Positions 16,437-26,330 of a DNA stretch of 64,000 bases are shown here, in pieces. The DNA lies in assembly GCF_005116465.1 (NCBI RefSeq), contig NZ_SWBM01000001.1, positions 682,001-746,000 of the forward strand. Direction: 5' to 3'. The notes below the pieces were generated by a model. It worked only from the letters and a program-made list of their open reading frames with translations, made no database searches and was not told the DNA's origin. The stretch comes from Robertmurraya kyonggiensis. GTDB taxonomy: Bacteria; Bacillota; Bacilli; Bacillales; Cytobacillaceae. The position numbers and the translations under genes are program-made. Position 1 is the stretch's first letter. Each line of letters starts with the position of its first letter.

Positions 16437-19400
16437 GTGCATCTGAAACGTTTGGATGTAGTAGGCTTTAAATCATTCGCCGAGCGCATTGGGGTTGACT
16501 TTGTTACGGGTGTTACAGCAGTTGTCGGCCCGAACGGAAGTGGGAAAAGTAATATTACCGATGCAATCCGCTGGGTGCTTGGTGAACAATCAGCTAAATC
16601 CCTCCGTGGAGCAAAAATGGAAGATATTATTTTTGCAGGAAGCGACTCGAGAAAGCCACTAAATTTTGCAGAAGTGACGTTAACACTTGAAAATGAAGAT
16701 CAATTTTTGCCAATTGATTATAACGAAGTCAGTGTAACTAGAAGAGTCTATCGTTCTGGGGACAGTGAATTTTTTATTAATAAACAGAGCTGTCGTTTAA
16801 AAGATATTATTGATTTATTCATGGACTCGGGACTAGGTCGCGAAGCTTTTTCGATCATCAGCCAAGGGAGAGTTGAAGAAATTCTAAATAGTAAGGCTGA
16901 AGAAAGAAGAACGATTTTTGAAGAGGCTGCCGGGGTTCTCAAATATAAGACGCGTAAAAAGAAAGCTGAAGGTAAGCTGACAGAAACCCAAGAAAACTTA
17001 AATCGTGTAAACGATATTGTACATGAGCTTGAAGGGCAAGTTGAGCCATTAAAAATTCAAGCATCGATTGCAAAAGATTATCTTCAGCAAAAAGAAGAGT
17101 TGGAGAAAATTGAAGTTGCTCTAACAGTCTATGAAATCGAAGAATTGCATGGAAAATGGGAACAGCTTTCAAAGCAGCTTGAGCAAAATAAGCATGTCGA
17201 GATGGAACTTTCTGCTACTTTACAAACAAAAGAAGCAAAAGTTGTCGAGATGAGAGAGCAAATTGCAGCAATTGATGAATCGATAAACGATTTGCAAACG
17301 GTACTTCTTCATGCATCCGAGGAGCTAGAAAAGCTTGAAGGGAAGAAAGAAGTTTTAAAAGAACGAAAGAAAAATGCGAAGCAAAATAAAGAGCAGCTAG
17401 AAAAGTCAATTGCCTCATTATCAGCGAAGCTAGCTGAACTTACAAAGGAAAAAGATGAGCAAGAAGAAACTGCTAATGCTTTGGAAAAAGAAGCGAGTGA
17501 GCTTCAGAAAATTCTTTCGGAAAAACAAAATCAATTAAAGCTTTTCAGCGAAAATATTGAAGAAAAAATCGAATCACTAAAAAGTGATTATATTGAGATT
17601 TTAAACCAGCAAGCAACTTATAAAAATGAACTTCAAAATATTGATTCCCAAATCGGCCAACAGCAGCAACGAAGCAAAAGGCTTGATGAAGATAACCAGA
17701 AGTATTTAGAAGACCGTCGTGTTATTGAGGAAAAAAGAGCCGCGATTATGTCCAAGCTGTCTGTCGTGCAAAAAGAGCTAGAAGAACAGGTTCATATTTT
17801 CCGAAATGAACAAACAAAACTTGAGAACCTTCGCAATCAATATGACAAGCAGGAATCTACTCTATATCAAGCCTATCAGTTTTTACAAAAGGCGAAGTCA
17901 AGAAAAGATATGCTTGAAGAGATGGAAGATGATTATTCTGGCTTCTTTCAAGGGGTTAAGGAAGTACTGAAGGCTCGTGAGCACGCGTTGTCTGGTATTG
18001 AAGGGGCGATCGCGGAGCTTATTCAGGTTCCAAAGGAGTATGAAGTTGCAATTGAAACTGCTTTAGGTGGAGCGGCGCAGCATGTTGTCGTGACTACAGA
18101 GGAAAGTGGACGAAATGCGATTCAATACTTGAAGAAAAATTCCTTTGGTCGGGCAACATTTTTACCAATGAGCGTCATTAAAGGGAAATCTCTTTCTTCA
18201 CAGCAACTCCAACTGATTCAGGGACATCCTGCTTTTGTAGGTGTTGCTTCAGAGCTAATTGGAACAGAAGAAAAATACAGCAGTGTGATTACAAACCTCC
18301 TTGGAAATGTTGTCATAACTGGGGATCTAAAAGGTGCCAATGAAATGGCCAAGATCCTCCAATATCGCAGTCGATTTGTCACGTTAGACGGGGATGTCGT
18401 CAATGCTGGCGGTTCGATGACCGGTGGTGCCGTTAAGAAGCAGTCCACTTCCCTTTTAAGTAGAAAAGGAGAATTGGAAGACTTAAAGGAAAAGCTTGCT
18501 GAAATGGAAAGGCAAACTGCCATTAAAGAAGAGCAGGTTAAGGAGTCGAAAGCAAGCATTCAAGATCAGCAAACTCTTCTAGATGATCTTCGTAAAAAAG
18601 GCGAAGAGCTTCGAATCGAGGAGCAATCGATCAAAGGGGACCTGCGTGAGGTTGAATTTGAAGAAAAGAACATGAATGAAAAGCTTGCTCTTTATGATTC
18701 GAATATCTCGCAATATGGAGAAGAAAAAGAAAGGCTCTCTGCGAGGAAAGTAGAATTAACTCGTTTACTTGAGGAATCAGAAGAAACAAAGCTTTCTCTT
18801 GATGGGGAAATTTCTCTCCTTACTGAACAAAAAAATACACAAATTTCTTCTAAGGAAACGGTCACAGAAGAAATTGGTGAGTTAAAGGTGAAGCTGGCGG
18901 CTAAAAATGAGCAGGCTCGTAATGCTCGTGAAAATCTCGCGAAAACAAAATTTGAGTTAGATGAGGTTAGCCAAAACTATGATTCTGTTAAGGAAGACCT
19001 GGATTTACTATCTTCAGAAATGACAGATAGTAGCTCTGGTGCAGAATATTTAGAAGAGGCGGCTTTGCAAAAGCTTCAAGATAAAAATGAAACGACAAAG
19101 CTTATTGCCTCTCGTCGTGAAGAAAGATTAGCGCTCCACGGTCAAGTTGAGGATGCTGAACTTGAAGTGCGAGAACTTAAACGTCAGCATAAAGGCCTTA
19201 TCGGAATTTTAACAGACGAAGAAGTGAAGCTGACTCGTTTAGATGTCGATTTAGAAAATCGTTTAACACGTTTACGTGAGGAATATTTGCTTTCGTATGA
19301 AGGGGCAAAGGATGAGTATCCATTAACGATTCCTGCTGACGAAGCAAGGAAGAAAGTAAAATTAATTAAGCTGTCCATTGAAGAGCTAGGAACGGTCAAC

Positions 19401-20003
19401 TTAGGAGCGATTGAAGAATATGAGCGTGTTTCTGAGCGCTACGAATTTCTTTTAGAACAAAAAAATGACCTTCAAGAAGCGAAGGATACTTTGTTCCAGG
19501 TTATTGATGAGATGGATGAGGAAATGAAAAAGAGATTTGAACAAACTTTCTATGGAATTCGGTCTCATTTCGAATCTGTATTTCAATCATTATTTGGTGG
19601 AGGACGAGCTGATCTAAGGTTAACTGACCCAGAGGATCTTTTAAATACAGGCGTAGAAATTGTTGCCCAGCCACCAGGGAAGAAATTGCAGAATCTTGGC
19701 TTATTATCCGGTGGAGAACGTGCTTTAACGGCAATAGCCTTACTCTTCTCGATTCTAAAAGTACGACCTGTACCATTCTGTATTTTGGATGAAGTGGAAG
19801 CTGCTCTTGATGATGCCAATGTACATCGTTTTAGTCAATATTTAAAACGATATAGTGATGAAACACAGTTCATTGTTATTACTCACCGTAAGGGAACGAT
19901 GGAAGGTGCAGATGTCCTGTACGGGGTAACGATGCAGGAATCAGGTGTGTCCAAATTAGTTTCTGTTAGACTTGAAGAAACAAAAGAGCTAGTAGAATCT
20001 TAA
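16437..20003 (+). CDS. smc: SMC chromosome condensation ATPase
   Basis: Core of the SMC-ScpAB complex that is loaded at parS sites and zips the chromosome arms. Walker A GPNGSGKSN (about 32-40), long coiled coil, hinge about 515-670, second coiled coil, then the signature LLSGGERALTA and Walker B LDEVEAALDD near the C-terminus. 1188 residues, as in B. subtilis (1186). Start is GTG with GAGGGGG upstream. scpA and scpB are not in this window, as expected. Followed by ftsY after 31 bases. Confidence 0.97.
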   Translation: MHLKRLDVVGFKSFAERIGVDFVTGVTAVVGPNGSGKSNITDAIRWVLGEQSAKSLRGAKMEDIIFAGSDSRKPLNFAEVTLTLENEDQFLPIDYNEVSVTRRVYRSGDSEFFINKQSCRLKDIIDLFMDSGLGREAFSIISQGRVEEILNSKAEERRTIFEEAAGVLKYKTRKKKAEGKLTETQENLNRVNDIVHELEGQVEPLKIQASIAKDYLQQKEELEKIEVALTVYEIEELHGKWEQLSKQLEQNKHVEMELSATLQTKEAKVVEMREQIAAIDESINDLQTVLLHASEELEKLEGKKEVLKERKKNAKQNKEQLEKSIASLSAKLAELTKEKDEQEETANALEKEASELQKILSEKQNQLKLFSENIEEKIESLKSDYIEILNQQATYKNELQNIDSQIGQQQQRSKRLDEDNQKYLEDRRVIEEKRAAIMSKLSVVQKELEEQVHIFRNEQTKLENLRNQYDKQESTLYQAYQFLQKAKSRKDMLEEMEDDYSGFFQGVKEVLKAREHALSGIEGAIAELIQVPKEYEVAIETALGGAAQHVVVTTEESGRNAIQYLKKNSFGRATFLPMSVIKGKSLSSQQLQLIQGHPAFVGVASELIGTEEKYSSVITNLLGNVVITGDLKGANEMAKILQYRSRFVTLDGDVVNAGGSMTGGAVKKQSTSLLSRKGELEDLKEKLAEMERQTAIKEEQVKESKASIQDQQTLLDDLRKKGEELRIEEQSIKGDLREVEFEEKNMNEKLALYDSNISQYGEEKERLSARKVELTRLLEESEETKLSLDGEISLLTEQKNTQISSKETVTEEIGELKVKLAAKNEQARNARENLAKTKFELDEVSQNYDSVKEDLDLLSSEMTDSSSGAEYLEEAALQKLQDKNETTKLIASRREERLALHGQVEDAELEVRELKRQHKGLIGILTDEEVKLTRLDVDLENRLTRLREEYLLSYEGAKDEYPLTIPADEARKKVKLIKLSIEELGTVNLGAIEEYERVSERYEFLLEQKNDLQEAKDTLFQVIDEMDEEMKKRFEQTFYGIRSHFESVFQSLFGGGRADLRLTDPEDLLNTGVEIVAQPPGKKLQNLGLLSGGERALTAIALLFSILKVRPVPFCILDEVEAALDDANVHRFSQYLKRYSDETQFIVITHRKGTMEGADVLYGVTMQESGVSKLVSVRLEETKELVES

Positions 20004-20034
20004 AAGTTGATCGCTGAAAAAGGAAGGGAAGCGT

Positions 20035-21027
20035 ATGAGTTTTTTTAAGAAGCTAAAAGAAAAAATTACACAGCAAACAGATGTGGTTACAGAAAAGTTC
20101 AAAGATGGACTGACGAAAACGCGTGATAATTTTTCAGGTAAAGTAAATGACTTAGTCGCACGTTATCGTAAGGTCGACGAAGACTTTTTCGAAGAGCTTG
20201 AAGAAATCTTGATTCAGGCGGATGTCGGCTTTGAAACGGTTATGGATTTAATTGAAGAGCTGAAAATGGAAGTGAAGCGTAAGAACATACAAGACCCAGC
20301 TGAGGTTCAAAGTGTCATTTCGGAAAAACTTGTGGAAATCTATGAGGGTGCCGATGAAGCGTCTACAGAGCTAAATATTCAAGCTGAGGGATTAACGGTT
20401 CTATTATTTGTTGGTGTAAACGGCGTTGGAAAGACAACAACGATTGGGAAGCTTGCCCATAAGTTTAAGTCAGAAGGGAAAAAAGTTGTCCTTGCTGCAG
20501 GTGATACGTTCCGAGCCGGTGCGATTGAACAGCTTGAAGTATGGGGCGAGCGTGTTGGTGTTGATGTCATTAAGCAAGGAGCGGGTTCAGATCCAGCTGC
20601 TGTTATGTTTGATGCGATTCAGGCTGCGAAATCAAGAAATGCTGATATTTTGATTTGTGATACAGCAGGACGTCTACAAAATAAGGTTAACTTGATGAAG
20701 GAACTTGAAAAGGTGAAGCGTGTAATTGAGCGTGAAGTTCCTGGCGCTCCTCATGAGGTACTTCTTGTCCTTGATGCAACGACAGGGCAAAATGCCTTGA
20801 TTCAAGCGAAAACGTTCAAGGAAGCTACAAATGTAAGTGGTATTGTATTAACGAAGCTTGATGGTACGGCAAAGGGTGGTATCGTGCTTGCGATCCGCAA
20901 TGAGTTAGGAATTCCAGTGAAGTTTGTCGGTCTTGGTGAAAAGATGGACGACCTCCAGGAATTTAATGCAGAGCAATACGTTTACGGCTTATTTGCTGAT
21001 TTGGTTGAAAATGAAGAGTTAGATTGA
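20035..21027 (+). CDS. ftsY: FtsY signal recognition particle receptor
   Basis: Membrane-associated GTPase that docks Ffh-ribosome complexes at SecYEG. Short charged N-terminal region typical of Firmicutes, N domain, then G domain with GVNGVGKTTTIGKLA (about 126-140), DTFRAGA, DTAGR and TKLDGTAKGG. 330 residues. GGAAGGGAAG precedes the ATG. A strong terminator follows, so ylxM-ffh is a separate unit. Confidence 0.97.
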   Translation: MSFFKKLKEKITQQTDVVTEKFKDGLTKTRDNFSGKVNDLVARYRKVDEDFFEELEEILIQADVGFETVMDLIEELKMEVKRKNIQDPAEVQSVISEKLVEIYEGADEASTELNIQAEGLTVLLFVGVNGVGKTTTIGKLAHKFKSEGKKVVLAAGDTFRAGAIEQLEVWGERVGVDVIKQGAGSDPAAVMFDAIQAAKSRNADILICDTAGRLQNKVNLMKELEKVKRVIEREVPGAPHEVLLVLDATTGQNALIQAKTFKEATNVSGIVLTKLDGTAKGGIVLAIRNELGIPVKFVGLGEKMDDLQEFNAEQYVYGLFADLVENEELD

Positions 21028-21036
21028 GTTATCTTT

Positions 21037-21066
21037 GCCCGGTACACATTGTGTGCCGGGTATTTT
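21037..21066 (+). terminator. Intrinsic terminator of the rnc-smc-ftsY unit
   Basis: CCCGG plus CACA (21038-21048) pairs with TGTGCCGGG (21052-21060) with a two-base bulge, then TATTTTT. Confidence 0.8.
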
Positions 21067-21107
21067 TGTGGGCTTCTAGGATACAGGATTAGCGGAAAAT
21101 ACCGTTC

Positions 21108-21446
21108 AAGAGCAGTTTCATTGACAGGAAAAGCAGAAAAGAAGTGAGAGTTGTCAATCAAGAGCAGTTTCATTGACAGGATAGGCAGAAAATGAGTGAG
21201 AGTTGTCAATCAAGAGCAGTTTCATTGACAGGATAAGCAGAAAAGCAATGAGAGTTGTCAATCAAGAGCAGTTTCATTGACAGGATAGGCAGAAAAACAG
21301 TGAGAGTTGTCAATCAAAAGCAGTTTCATTGACAGGATAAGCAGAAAATGAGTGAGAGTTGTCAATCAAGAGCAGTTTCATTGACAGGATAGGCAGAAAA
21401 GCAATGAGAGTTGTCAATCAAGAGCAATTTCACCAACAGGATTCAC
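21108..21446. repeat. Tandem array of 52-bp repeats between ftsY and ylxM
   Basis: Six head-to-tail units of exactly 52 bases start at 21108, 21160, 21212, 21264, 21316 and 21368; a decayed seventh starts at 21420, and a faint partial copy precedes the first. Each unit begins AAGAGCAGTTTC (unit 5 has AAAAGC) and carries ATTGACA at unit positions 13-19 and TGTCAAT at 45-51, which are perfect inverted complements. A neighbouring-unit hairpin TGTCAAT-13 bases-ATTGACA is therefore possible five times. Variation is concentrated at unit positions 24-38. The rest of 21028-21642 holds only the ftsY terminator and the ylxM promoter. No reading frame across it looks coding. Confidence 0.95.
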
Positions 21447-21572
21447 GATCATCATCCATAATTGCTCCTACGAGAGTATTGCTCTGCGTGAAGGCTGTTT
21501 TTATAAGGAGCTCAGTCCATTCTAAAGAAAAGTTCCTCCTTCATGAACACGATATAGAGTAAAGATAAAATC

Positions 21573-21601
21573 TTGACATCGCTTATGGATGCGTGTACAC
21601 T
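21573..21601 (+). promoter_or_regulatory. Sigma-A promoter of ylxM-ffh
   Basis: Consensus TTGACA (21573-21578), 17 bases, TACACT (21596-21601), 41 bases before the ylxM start. Confidence 0.8.
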
Positions 21602-21642
21602 GACTATGTAAAGGCTTTTCACTTAACAAGGAGGGATGAGCT

Positions 21643-21975
21643 GTGCTTGAAAAGACAACTCGTATCAATTATTTATACGATTTTTATCAATCCTTGTTAA
21701 CACCAAAACAGCAGAGCTATATGTCTCTATACTACTTAGATGATTTTTCTCTTGGAGAAATTGCCGATGAATACGGGGTAAGTAGGCAGGCGGTGTACGA
21801 CAATATTAAGCGTACTGAAGCCATGCTCGAGGAGTATGAAGAAAAGCTATGTTTATTTGATAAATTTCAAAAGCGAAATAGGCTCTTGAATGAAATAACA
21901 AATGCTTTAAAGACTGAATCTCCTTCGAAACAGGCATTATTAGAAGCAGTAGCAGAGCTTGAGAAATTGGATTAG
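21643..21975 (+). CDS. ylxM: YlxM, SRP-associated helix-turn-helix protein
   Basis: 110-residue UPF0122 protein always found next to ffh; reported in streptococci to bind SRP components and modulate targeting. A sigma-70 region-4-like helix-turn-helix is visible ([22 protein letters not shown], quoted here as [18 protein letters not shown]). GTG start with AAGGAGG upstream. Separated from ffh by 11 bases. Confidence 0.93.
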   Translation: MLEKTTRINYLYDFYQSLLTPKQQSYMSLYYLDDFSLGEIADEYGVSRQAVYDNIKRTEAMLEEYEEKLCLFDKFQKRNRLLNEITNALKTESPSKQALLEAVAELEKLD

Positions 21976-21986
21976 GAGGCGGCAAG

Positions 21987-23354
21987 ATGGCATTTGAAGG
22001 ATTAGCCGACCGACTGCAAAATACGATGCAAAAGATCCGTGGAAAAGGTAAGGTTAACGAAGCGGATGTAAAAGAAATGATGCGTGAAGTTCGTCTTGCC
22101 CTTTTAGAAGCGGACGTTAACTTCAAGGTTGTAAAAGAATTTGTTAAAAAAGTTAGTGATCGTGCCGTTGGACAAGAGGTTTTAAAAAGCTTAACACCTG
22201 GTCAACAAGTCATCAAGGTTGTAAAAGAAGAATTAACAAACTTGATGGGTGGCGAGGAAAGTAAAATTGCTGTCAGCAACCGACCTCCAACTGTCATTAT
22301 GATGGTCGGATTACAGGGTGCTGGTAAAACCACAACAACTGGAAAGCTAGCAAACCTACTACGCAAGAAATACAATCGAAATCCAATGCTAGTTGCTGCA
22401 GATATCTATCGTCCTGCTGCGATTAAACAGCTTGAAACACTTGGAAAACAGCTTAATATGCCTGTATTCTCCTTAGGAGACCAAGTGAGTCCTGTAGAAA
22501 TCGCAAAGCAAGCTATTGCCAAGGCAAAAGAAGACCATAATGATTATGTCCTTATTGATACCGCTGGTCGCTTGCATGTGGACGAAGCTCTAATGGGTGA
22601 ACTAAAAGACATTAAAGAACTATCGAACCCGAACGAGATTTTCCTTGTTGTTGATGCAATGACTGGTCAAGACGCTGTCAATGTAGCCCAGAGCTTCAAC
22701 GAACAACTGGGCTTAACTGGTGTCGTATTGACAAAGCTTGACGGGGATACTCGTGGGGGAGCAGCACTATCGATTCGTTCTGTAACCAACACACCTATTA
22801 AATTTGTAGGTCTTGGTGAGAAATTAGATGCATTGGAATCCTTCCATCCAGAACGCATGGCTTCACGTATTCTCGGAATGGGAGACGTTCTGACCTTAAT
22901 CGAAAAAGCACAGTCGAATATTGATGAAGAAAAAGCGAGGGAAATAGAGCAGAAAATGAAGTCCAATTCATTTACTCTTGATGATTTCCTTGATTCGCTA
23001 GGGCAGGTTCGCAACATGGGGCCACTCGAAGATCTTCTGAAAATGATGCCTGGTGCGAATAAGATGAAGGGTCTAAACAATCTTCAAATTGATGAAAAGC
23101 AAATTTCTCATGTCGAAGCGATTATTCAATCGATGACGAAAGAGGAGAAAATCCATCCAGAAATCATTACATCGAATCGTCGTAAAAGAATTGCAAAGGG
23201 AAGTGGAACTTCTGTACCGGAGGTAAATCGTCTCCTCAAGCAATTTGAAGACATGAAAAAAATGATGAAGCAAATGTCAGGAATGCAGCAAAAAGCTAAG
23301 AAAAAAGGGAAGAAAAAAGGTGGTTTCAACCTACCATTTAACCCTTTTCAATAA
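21987..23354 (+). CDS. ffh: Ffh signal recognition particle protein
   Basis: GTPase subunit of SRP; binds signal sequences and the 6S/4.5S-type scRNA. NG domain with GLQGAGKTTTTGKLA (about 106-120), DTAGRLH and TKLDGDTRGGAAL; C-terminal M domain rich in Met (MKKMMKQMSGMQQ) with a Lys-rich tail for RNA binding. 455 residues. GGAGG precedes the ATG. Its RNA partner is not in this window. Confidence 0.97.
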   Translation: MAFEGLADRLQNTMQKIRGKGKVNEADVKEMMREVRLALLEADVNFKVVKEFVKKVSDRAVGQEVLKSLTPGQQVIKVVKEELTNLMGGEESKIAVSNRPPTVIMMVGLQGAGKTTTTGKLANLLRKKYNRNPMLVAADIYRPAAIKQLETLGKQLNMPVFSLGDQVSPVEIAKQAIAKAKEDHNDYVLIDTAGRLHVDEALMGELKDIKELSNPNEIFLVVDAMTGQDAVNVAQSFNEQLGLTGVVLTKLDGDTRGGAALSIRSVTNTPIKFVGLGEKLDALESFHPERMASRILGMGDVLTLIEKAQSNIDEEKAREIEQKMKSNSFTLDDFLDSLGQVRNMGPLEDLLKMMPGANKMKGLNNLQIDEKQISHVEAIIQSMTKEEKIHPEIITSNRRKRIAKGSGTSVPEVNRLLKQFEDMKKMMKQMSGMQQKAKKKGKKKGGFNLPFNPFQ

Positions 23355-23403
23355 GAAATTTGCTGATAAAACCTAAAAAATTTTAACTGACAAGAAAAAA
23401 CAC

Positions 23404-23433
23404 TTTACAAACTATTTAACAATCTGTTATTAT
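23404..23433 (+). promoter_or_regulatory. Possible sigma-A promoter of rpsP
   Basis: TTTACA (23404-23409), 18 bases, TATTAT (23428-23433), in the 117-base gap between ffh and rpsP. Confidence 0.5.
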
Positions 23434-23447
23434 TCTATCTTGTGTGA

Positions 23448-23744
<297 letters not shown>

Positions 23745-23752
23745 TAGTCGAT

Positions 23753-23983
23753 ATGAAAGAGCTTATTGAAACAATTGTTAAGCCTCTTGTAGATTTCCCA
23801 GAGGATGTTCATGTGAATGTCACCGAGGAATCTGACCGCATTACTTATAAACTTAACGTGAATAAAAGCGATATGGGTAAAGTGATCGGTAAGCAAGGGC
23901 GCGTCGCTAAAGCTATTCGAACTGTTGTCTATGCAGCAGGATCTACACAACAGAAGAAAGTCTTTTTAGAAATTGTTGAGTAA
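23753..23983 (+). CDS. khpA: KhpA, KH-domain RNA-binding protein (YlqC)
   Basis: 76-residue single KH domain protein with the GxxG loop seen as VIGKQGRVAKAIR. Family members pair with KhpB/Jag and bind small RNAs, affecting cell division in streptococci. Eight bases after rpsP, with no strong ribosome binding site of its own, so coupling to rpsP is likely. A terminator follows. Confidence 0.95.
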   Translation: MKELIETIVKPLVDFPEDVHVNVTEESDRITYKLNVNKSDMGKVIGKQGRVAKAIRTVVYAAGSTQQKKVFLEIVE

Positions 23984-24010
23984 GGCTCACCGTATTATTA
24001 CGAGAGACAC

Positions 24011-24040
24011 AAAAAAGGAGGGGAAACCCTTCTTTTTTTT
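24011..24040 (+). terminator. Intrinsic terminator after khpA
   Basis: AAGGAGGG and CCCTTCTT pair around a GAAA loop (one wobble), flanked by an A-run and eight T. It would limit readthrough from rpsP-khpA into ylqD-rimM-trmD. Confidence 0.8.
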
Positions 24041-24118
24041 AACTATTTTCTCGGTTTACAAAAGGGTATTAAATAAGCCTGAGGAATAACTAAAAAAAGC
24101 GCAGAGGAGGCGCTGAGC

Positions 24119-24505
24119 TTGAATATTCTACAAAGTGTCGTGGTCAAACAGGTACTTACGGAAAAAAGTAAAGAACAGCTGCTCCAAAAATACGAAGACA
24201 ATCGTCTGCAACTTAAGAAGGAATGCGAACAGCTGATGTTCGAATTAAAAAAACTTGAAAAAACAAAAAAATACCAAGCTGAAAATCTAAAAAAGCAATT
24301 TGAAAAAGAAATACATACTCGAAGGGAAAAATTAAAGCTTCTCGAGTTTCAAATAGAACAATTACATATGCTACCATTAGGAAGCGAACTAAAAGAAAAA
24401 GAAATACAAGGTATAGTTGAAATAAATGTAGGCGACGTTTGGGAAGATATCGTGACGAGTAAAACGATTATCATAAAGGATGGCATCGTTGCTGAAATTC
24501 GCTAG
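24119..24505 (+). CDS. ylqD: YlqD family protein, function unknown
   Basis: 128 residues; highly charged, with a predicted coiled coil in the middle (about 15-80, rich in Lys/Glu/Gln) and a small C-terminal beta-like section (GIVEINVGDVWEDI). TTG start with GAGGAGG upstream. The gene is conserved between khpA and rimM in Bacillus, but I know of no assigned function. Ten bases separate it from rimM. Confidence 0.85.
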   Translation: MNILQSVVVKQVLTEKSKEQLLQKYEDNRLQLKKECEQLMFELKKLEKTKKYQAENLKKQFEKEIHTRREKLKLLEFQIEQLHMLPLGSELKEKEIQGIVEINVGDVWEDIVTSKTIIIKDGIVAEIR

Positions 24506-24514
24506 AGGTGATGA

Positions 24515-25036
24515 TTGTTGGAAAAATGGTTTAATGTAGGAAAAATCGTAAATACCCATGGGATTAGAGGAGAAGTTCGTGTCATTTCCAAGACGGACTT
24601 TGCTGAGGAACGGTATACGAAAGGGAATAAGCTGTACTTATTCATGCCTGATGCAAAAGAGCCAATAGAATTAACGGTTGAATCTCATCGGGTACATAAA
24701 AATTTCAATCTTTTAACCTTTGAAGGCTATGGAAATGTCAACGAGGTAGAGAAAATGAAAGGTGGAATACTCAAGATTCGTGAGGACCAGCTTACAGAGC
24801 TTGAGGAAGATGAATTCTATTTCCACGAAATTATTGGCTGTCACGTATTTACCACAGATGGCGAAGAGATTGGAAAGGTACGCGAAATTTTAACGCCTGG
24901 TGCCAATGATGTTTGGGTCATTAAAGGCAAGGGTGGAAAAGATATTTTAATTCCGTATATCGAGCAAATTGTTAAAAAAGTAGATATAAAGGAACAAACC
25001 ATTATTATTGAGCCGATGGAAGGGTTACTATCATGA
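24515..25036 (+). CDS. rimM: RimM 16S rRNA processing protein
   Basis: Assists 30S head maturation and binds S19. N-terminal beta barrel starts [20 protein letters not shown]-terminal PRC-barrel with the GANDVWVI motif and IPYIEQIV. 173 residues, TTG start with AGGTGAT 5 bases upstream. Its stop overlaps the trmD start by 4 bases. Confidence 0.96.
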   Translation: MLEKWFNVGKIVNTHGIRGEVRVISKTDFAEERYTKGNKLYLFMPDAKEPIELTVESHRVHKNFNLLTFEGYGNVNEVEKMKGGILKIREDQLTELEEDEFYFHEIIGCHVFTTDGEEIGKVREILTPGANDVWVIKGKGGKDILIPYIEQIVKKVDIKEQTIIIEPMEGLLS

Positions 25037-25776
25037 TGAAAATTGATGTCTTAACCCTTTTTCCGGAAATGTTCGAAGGGGTTCTAGGAAGCTCAATTTT
25101 AAAAAAAGCAGCGGAACAAAAAGCTGTTGACTATCATATCGTTAATTTTCGTGAGTTTGCTGATAACAAGCATAAGACCGTTGATGATTACCCGTATGGT
25201 GGAGGGGCAGGGATGGTGCTTAAACCTCAGCCTATCTTTGATGCGGTTGACCATCTAAAGGAACAAGCACAAAGTACGAAACCTCGCGTTATTCTCTTAT
25301 GTCCTCAAGGGAAAACACATAATCAGAAAATCGCGGAAGAATTGGCTAAGGAAGAACATTTAATCTTCATTTGTGGCCATTATGAAGGCTATGATGAGAG
25401 AATCAGAGATCATGTAGTGACCGATGAATTATCGATTGGGGATTATGTGCTGACTGGTGGGGAGCTAGGAGCGATGGTTGTTATTGATAGTGTTGTGAGA
25501 CTCTTGCCAGAGGTTCTAGGCAATGAAGAATCTCATCAAAGAGACTCTTTTAGCACAGGATTTCTTGAACACCCCCATTATACAAGACCAGCTGATTTCC
25601 GTGGAATGAAGGTTCCAGATGTTTTAACATCAGGAAATCATCGGTTAATAGATGAGTGGAGAGAGAAGGAATCTCTTAAACGGACATATGAGCGCAGACC
25701 GGATCTTCTCGAGAATATAGAACTTACAAGTGACCAAAAAAAATGGCTAAGAGAATTTGAAAATCAGAAGAAATAG
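25033..25776 (+). CDS. trmD: TrmD tRNA (guanine-37-N1) methyltransferase
   Basis: Methylates G37 next to the anticodon and prevents +1 frameshifting. SPOUT fold; trefoil-knot motifs visible as [23 protein letters not shown] and [12 protein letters not shown]-terminal [12 protein letters not shown] and [10 protein letters not shown]. 247 residues. The start overlaps rimM; a second ATG three bases on (25036) is an equal candidate and matches the B. subtilis MKIDF-type start. Confidence 0.97.
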   Translation: MMKIDVLTLFPEMFEGVLGSSILKKAAEQKAVDYHIVNFREFADNKHKTVDDYPYGGGAGMVLKPQPIFDAVDHLKEQAQSTKPRVILLCPQGKTHNQKIAEELAKEEHLIFICGHYEGYDERIRDHVVTDELSIGDYVLTGGELGAMVVIDSVVRLLPEVLGNEESHQRDSFSTGFLEHPHYTRPADFRGMKVPDVLTSGNHRLIDEWREKESLKRTYERRPDLLENIELTSDQKKWLREFENQKK

Positions 25777-25778
25777 CC

Positions 25779-25807
25779 TTGATGTGACTTGAGTATTATG
25801 GTATGAT
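25779..25807 (+). promoter_or_regulatory. Sigma-A promoter of rplS
   Basis: TTGATG (25779-25784), 17 bases, TATGAT (25802-25807), directly after trmD and ahead of a long leader. Confidence 0.65.
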
Positions 25808-25847
25808 AATTTTTGTGACTTAGACTACTATAGTTTACGTCTTATAA

Positions 25848-25905
25848 CGATGTTCCGCTGCATTTATAGGCTAAAGTCCTGCAAGAGCGTCTGTTGGAAG
25901 GAGTT
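25848..25905 (+). ncRNA. Candidate ribosomal protein L19 leader
   Basis: The stretch between the rplS promoter and the start contains GTTCCGCTGCA and CTGCAAGAGCG followed by TTGGAAGGAG. These short blocks resemble the L19 leader RNA described upstream of rplS in Firmicutes, where L19 is thought to control its own synthesis. Identified from memory of the motif and from position; a covariance search would decide. Confidence 0.5.
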
Positions 25906-25912
25906 GAAAACG

Positions 25913-26257
25913 ATGCAACAATTAATTGAAGAAATTACAAAAGAACAACTTCGTTCGGATCTACCTGCTTTCCGTCCTGGTGATACAGTACGTGTACACG
26001 TAAAAGTTATCGAGGGAACTCGTGAGCGTATCCAGCTTTTCGAAGGTGTTGTAATTAAGCGTCGTGGTGGTGGAATTAGCGAAACTTTTACAGTACGTAA
26101 AGTTTCTTACGGAGTAGGCGTTGAGCGTACTTTCCCAGTTCACACACCAAAAATTGCGAAGCTTGAAGTTATTCGACGCGGTAAAGTTCGCCGTGCTAAA
26201 CTTTACTACCTACGTAACCTACGTGGTAAAAAAGCTCGTATCAAAGAAATTCGATAA
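25913..26257 (+). CDS. rplS: Ribosomal protein bL19
   Basis: 114-residue large-subunit protein at the 30S-50S interface; motifs [27 protein letters not shown] and [12 protein letters not shown] 25913 has GGAAGGAG 8 bases upstream; an in-frame upstream ATG at 25850 would swallow the leader region and is rejected. Own promoter, probable leader regulation, and a terminator after it. Confidence 0.98.
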   Translation: MQQLIEEITKEQLRSDLPAFRPGDTVRVHVKVIEGTRERIQLFEGVVIKRRGGGISETFTVRKVSYGVGVERTFPVHTPKIAKLEVIRRGKVRRAKLYYLRNLRGKKARIKEIR

Positions 26258-26273
26258 TAAAAGCTTAAAACTC

Positions 26274-26330
26274 AAAAGGGGCTTGTGTACGTAAGAATCT
26301 GATAAGATTTTTACAACAAGCTCCTTTTTT
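26274..26330 (+). terminator. Intrinsic terminator of rplS
   Basis: AAAGGGGCTTGT pairs with ACAAGCTCCTTT across a 25-30 base loop that can itself fold, then a T-run (26325-26330). Confidence 0.75.

Noticed and set aside
21108-21446. CRISPR array
   Set aside because: Repeats are contiguous 52-mers with no unique spacers of constant size, and no cas genes are nearby; the variable segments recur between units.
21359-21562. 67-codon frame starting in the tandem repeat
   Set aside because: Begins within a repeat unit and has no family resemblance; likely chance.
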